A DNA stretch of 40,274 nucleotides from Paulinella micropora (Eukaryota; Cercozoa; Imbricatea; Euglyphida). A program made the translations under genes and the position numbers. Shown here piece after piece: positions 39,035 through 40,274 of the stretch. The notes under the pieces are model-generated. The model made no database searches. It was not told where the DNA came from and was given only the letters and a program-made list of their open reading frames with translations. The DNA is taken from contig BJOX01000225.1 in NCBI GenBank assembly GCA_009731375.1, positions 242,202 to 282,475 of the forward strand, written 5' to 3'. Every line of letters begins with the position of its first letter. Position 1 is the first letter of the stretch.

Positions 39035-39111
39035 TAATAATAATGATAAAAATATTAATAATAAAAATAATAAAAATAATAATAATAATAATAATAATAA
39101 TCATTATAATA

Positions 39112-39160
<49 letters not shown>

Positions 39161-39220
39161 ATTCTAAAGGGTCAGCACTACACAAGGGAAAATACAACTT
39201 GATAGATAGATGTAAAAAAA

Positions 39221-39265
<45 letters not shown>

Positions 39266-39279
39266 AAANNNNNNNNNNG
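38967..39279. repeat. (TAA)n array, short unique segment and poly-A next to a gap
   Basis: AAT/TAA units span about 38967-39160. A roughly 50-base unique segment (39162-39212) includes CAAGGGAAAATACAACTTGA, similar to the minisatellite core. Poly-A follows to about 39269, then a 10-base gap. Confidence 0.93.
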
Positions 39280-39320
39280 TGTTTATATGTATATGTACAA
39301 GTATATGCATATGTATATGC

Positions 39321-39368
<48 letters not shown>

Positions 39369-39472
39369 GTATGTGTATGTACATGTATATGTATATGTAT
39401 ATGTATAGATCGATGGGACAATATGTATATGTATATGTATATGTGTGTTTATATGTATGTACAAGTATATGC

Positions 39473-39520
<48 letters not shown>

Positions 39521-39592
39521 GTACGTATCTGTATATGTATATGTATATGTATATGTATGTATATGTACATGTATATACATATATATACGTGT
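39280..39592. repeat. (TATATG)n hexanucleotide array, reverse complement of the 38-kb array
   Basis: GTATAT/TATATG units with GTACAAGTATATGCATATG occurring twice (about 39293 and 39459). It is the opposite-strand form of the CATATA array to its left. Confidence 0.93.
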
Positions 39593-39619
39593 AGCTGTTG
39601 AAGGGGCAGTGTTGCTTAG

Positions 39620-39762
39620 AAAGATAGGTAGATAGATAGGTAGGTAGGTAGATAGATAGATAGATAGATAGACAGACAGATAGATAGATAGATAGATAGA
39701 TAGATAGCAGAGTATGAGATGGTGGATAGATAGATTAAAAAAGATGAGGATAGATAGATGGG

Positions 39763-39794
<32 letters not shown>

Positions 39795-39879
39795 GAGACA
39801 GATAGAGAGATAGATAGATAGATAGATAGATAAATAAATAGATAGGTAACATGTATACGTGTTGTATACATAGATATAT

Positions 39880-39916
<37 letters not shown>

Positions 39917-39970
39917 TATATATAGATAGCAGAGTATGAGATGGTAGATAGATAGATAAAAAAAGATGAG

Positions 39971-40026
<56 letters not shown>

Positions 40027-40027
40027 G
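39620..40027. repeat. (GATA)n arrays with a twice-repeated 45-bp tag
   Basis: GATA units surround two copies of a segment with GCAGAGTATGAGATGGT and AAAAGATGAGGATAGATAG (about 39707 and 39929). The array ends directly at repeat copy B. Confidence 0.93.
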
Positions 40028-40274
40028 ATGAAATATCGACTAATGTCAGAAAAAAGGAGCTTCTGATTTCGTCAACCAGGAAGTCTGTGGGTAAAGTATT
40101 GACCCGATGCCCAGCTAAGCCGTGATGTTTGCACGGAAGGGACTGATACAGGCAATACCAAAGCTCCCTAGTACCAGGCGGGGCCAGGGCTCGTTCCATA
40201 AAGCGCCCCTTGCAGAACGAGCTCCCACCTCCATTACAGAGGGCCCAGTAAGCAGATGGAGTTTCGAGACTGTT
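40028..40274 (-). repeat. Dispersed repeat with TATC tail (copy B, inverted)
   Basis: The reverse complement of this segment matches 2033-2282 with only a few substitutions and single-base indels, and its tail is the GATA (= TATC) array to the left. It continues beyond the window. Confidence 0.8.

Noticed and set aside
37819-39408. A 529-codon plus-strand ORF of alternating Thr/Tyr/His
   Set aside because: It is produced by the period-6 arrays, crosses a gap, and is open in several frames at once.

Overview
This is a nuclear eukaryotic window. It has GT-AG introns, an exon pair of an organellar-type tyrosyl-tRNA synthetase, two full-length Ty3/gypsy-type LTR retrotransposons, a tRNA-derived SINE-like repeat and very large amounts of simple-sequence DNA. 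Short scaffold gaps (runs of N, several exactly 10 long) suggest a draft assembly. I cannot name the organism. A microsatellite-rich alga, protist or invertebrate would all fit. Native genes appear to use short introns (about 79 and 93 bases where seen) and TGA is a stop codon, because the two pol genes end at the same place with TGA in one and TAA in the other.

Layout. 1-134: the edge of an unrecognised minus-strand ORF. 260-4990: tetra-, di- and trinucleotide arrays (CATA, TA, TATC, TAC) carrying several dispersed or tandemly copied short repeats. 4990-7137: mostly unique DNA with a small split metallothionein-like gene (plus strand, 5890-6109). 7142-17784: retrotransposon 1 (minus strand). 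17789-22412: unique spacer, AT-rich on the left with two exon-like ORFs in opposite orientation, and GC-rich on the right (about 19.9-22.0 kb) with a chain of overlapping ORFs lacking ATG. 22417-32787: retrotransposon 2 (minus strand, same family). 32968-33226: the last two visible exons of the tyrosyl-tRNA synthetase (minus strand), found by hand because they are only 28 and 138 bases. 33230-40027: an almost continuous field of microsatellites and minisatellites with three copies of a tRNA-derived SINE. 40028-40274: an inverted copy of a dispersed repeat also seen at 1.7-2.3 kb.

The two retrotransposons are the main content. Each has short LTRs (234-236 and 246-247 bp, TG...CA), a 4-bp target duplication, a purine tract at the 3' LTR, a long 5' leader, and gag, protease, RT, RNase H and integrase in that order. 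In both, gag and pro-pol lie in the same frame separated by one UGA followed by C, which suggests stop-codon readthrough. Gag carries a CCCH-type finger plus an RGG-rich tail instead of the usual CCHC knuckle. The protease-like domain has D-T-M where D-T/S-G is expected. About 300 residues of unknown function sit between protease and RT, and about 290 more follow the GPY/F module. Each copy has its own inactivating lesion: a frameshift between protease and RT in copy 1; a nonsense codon and a lost integrase catalytic Asp in copy 2.
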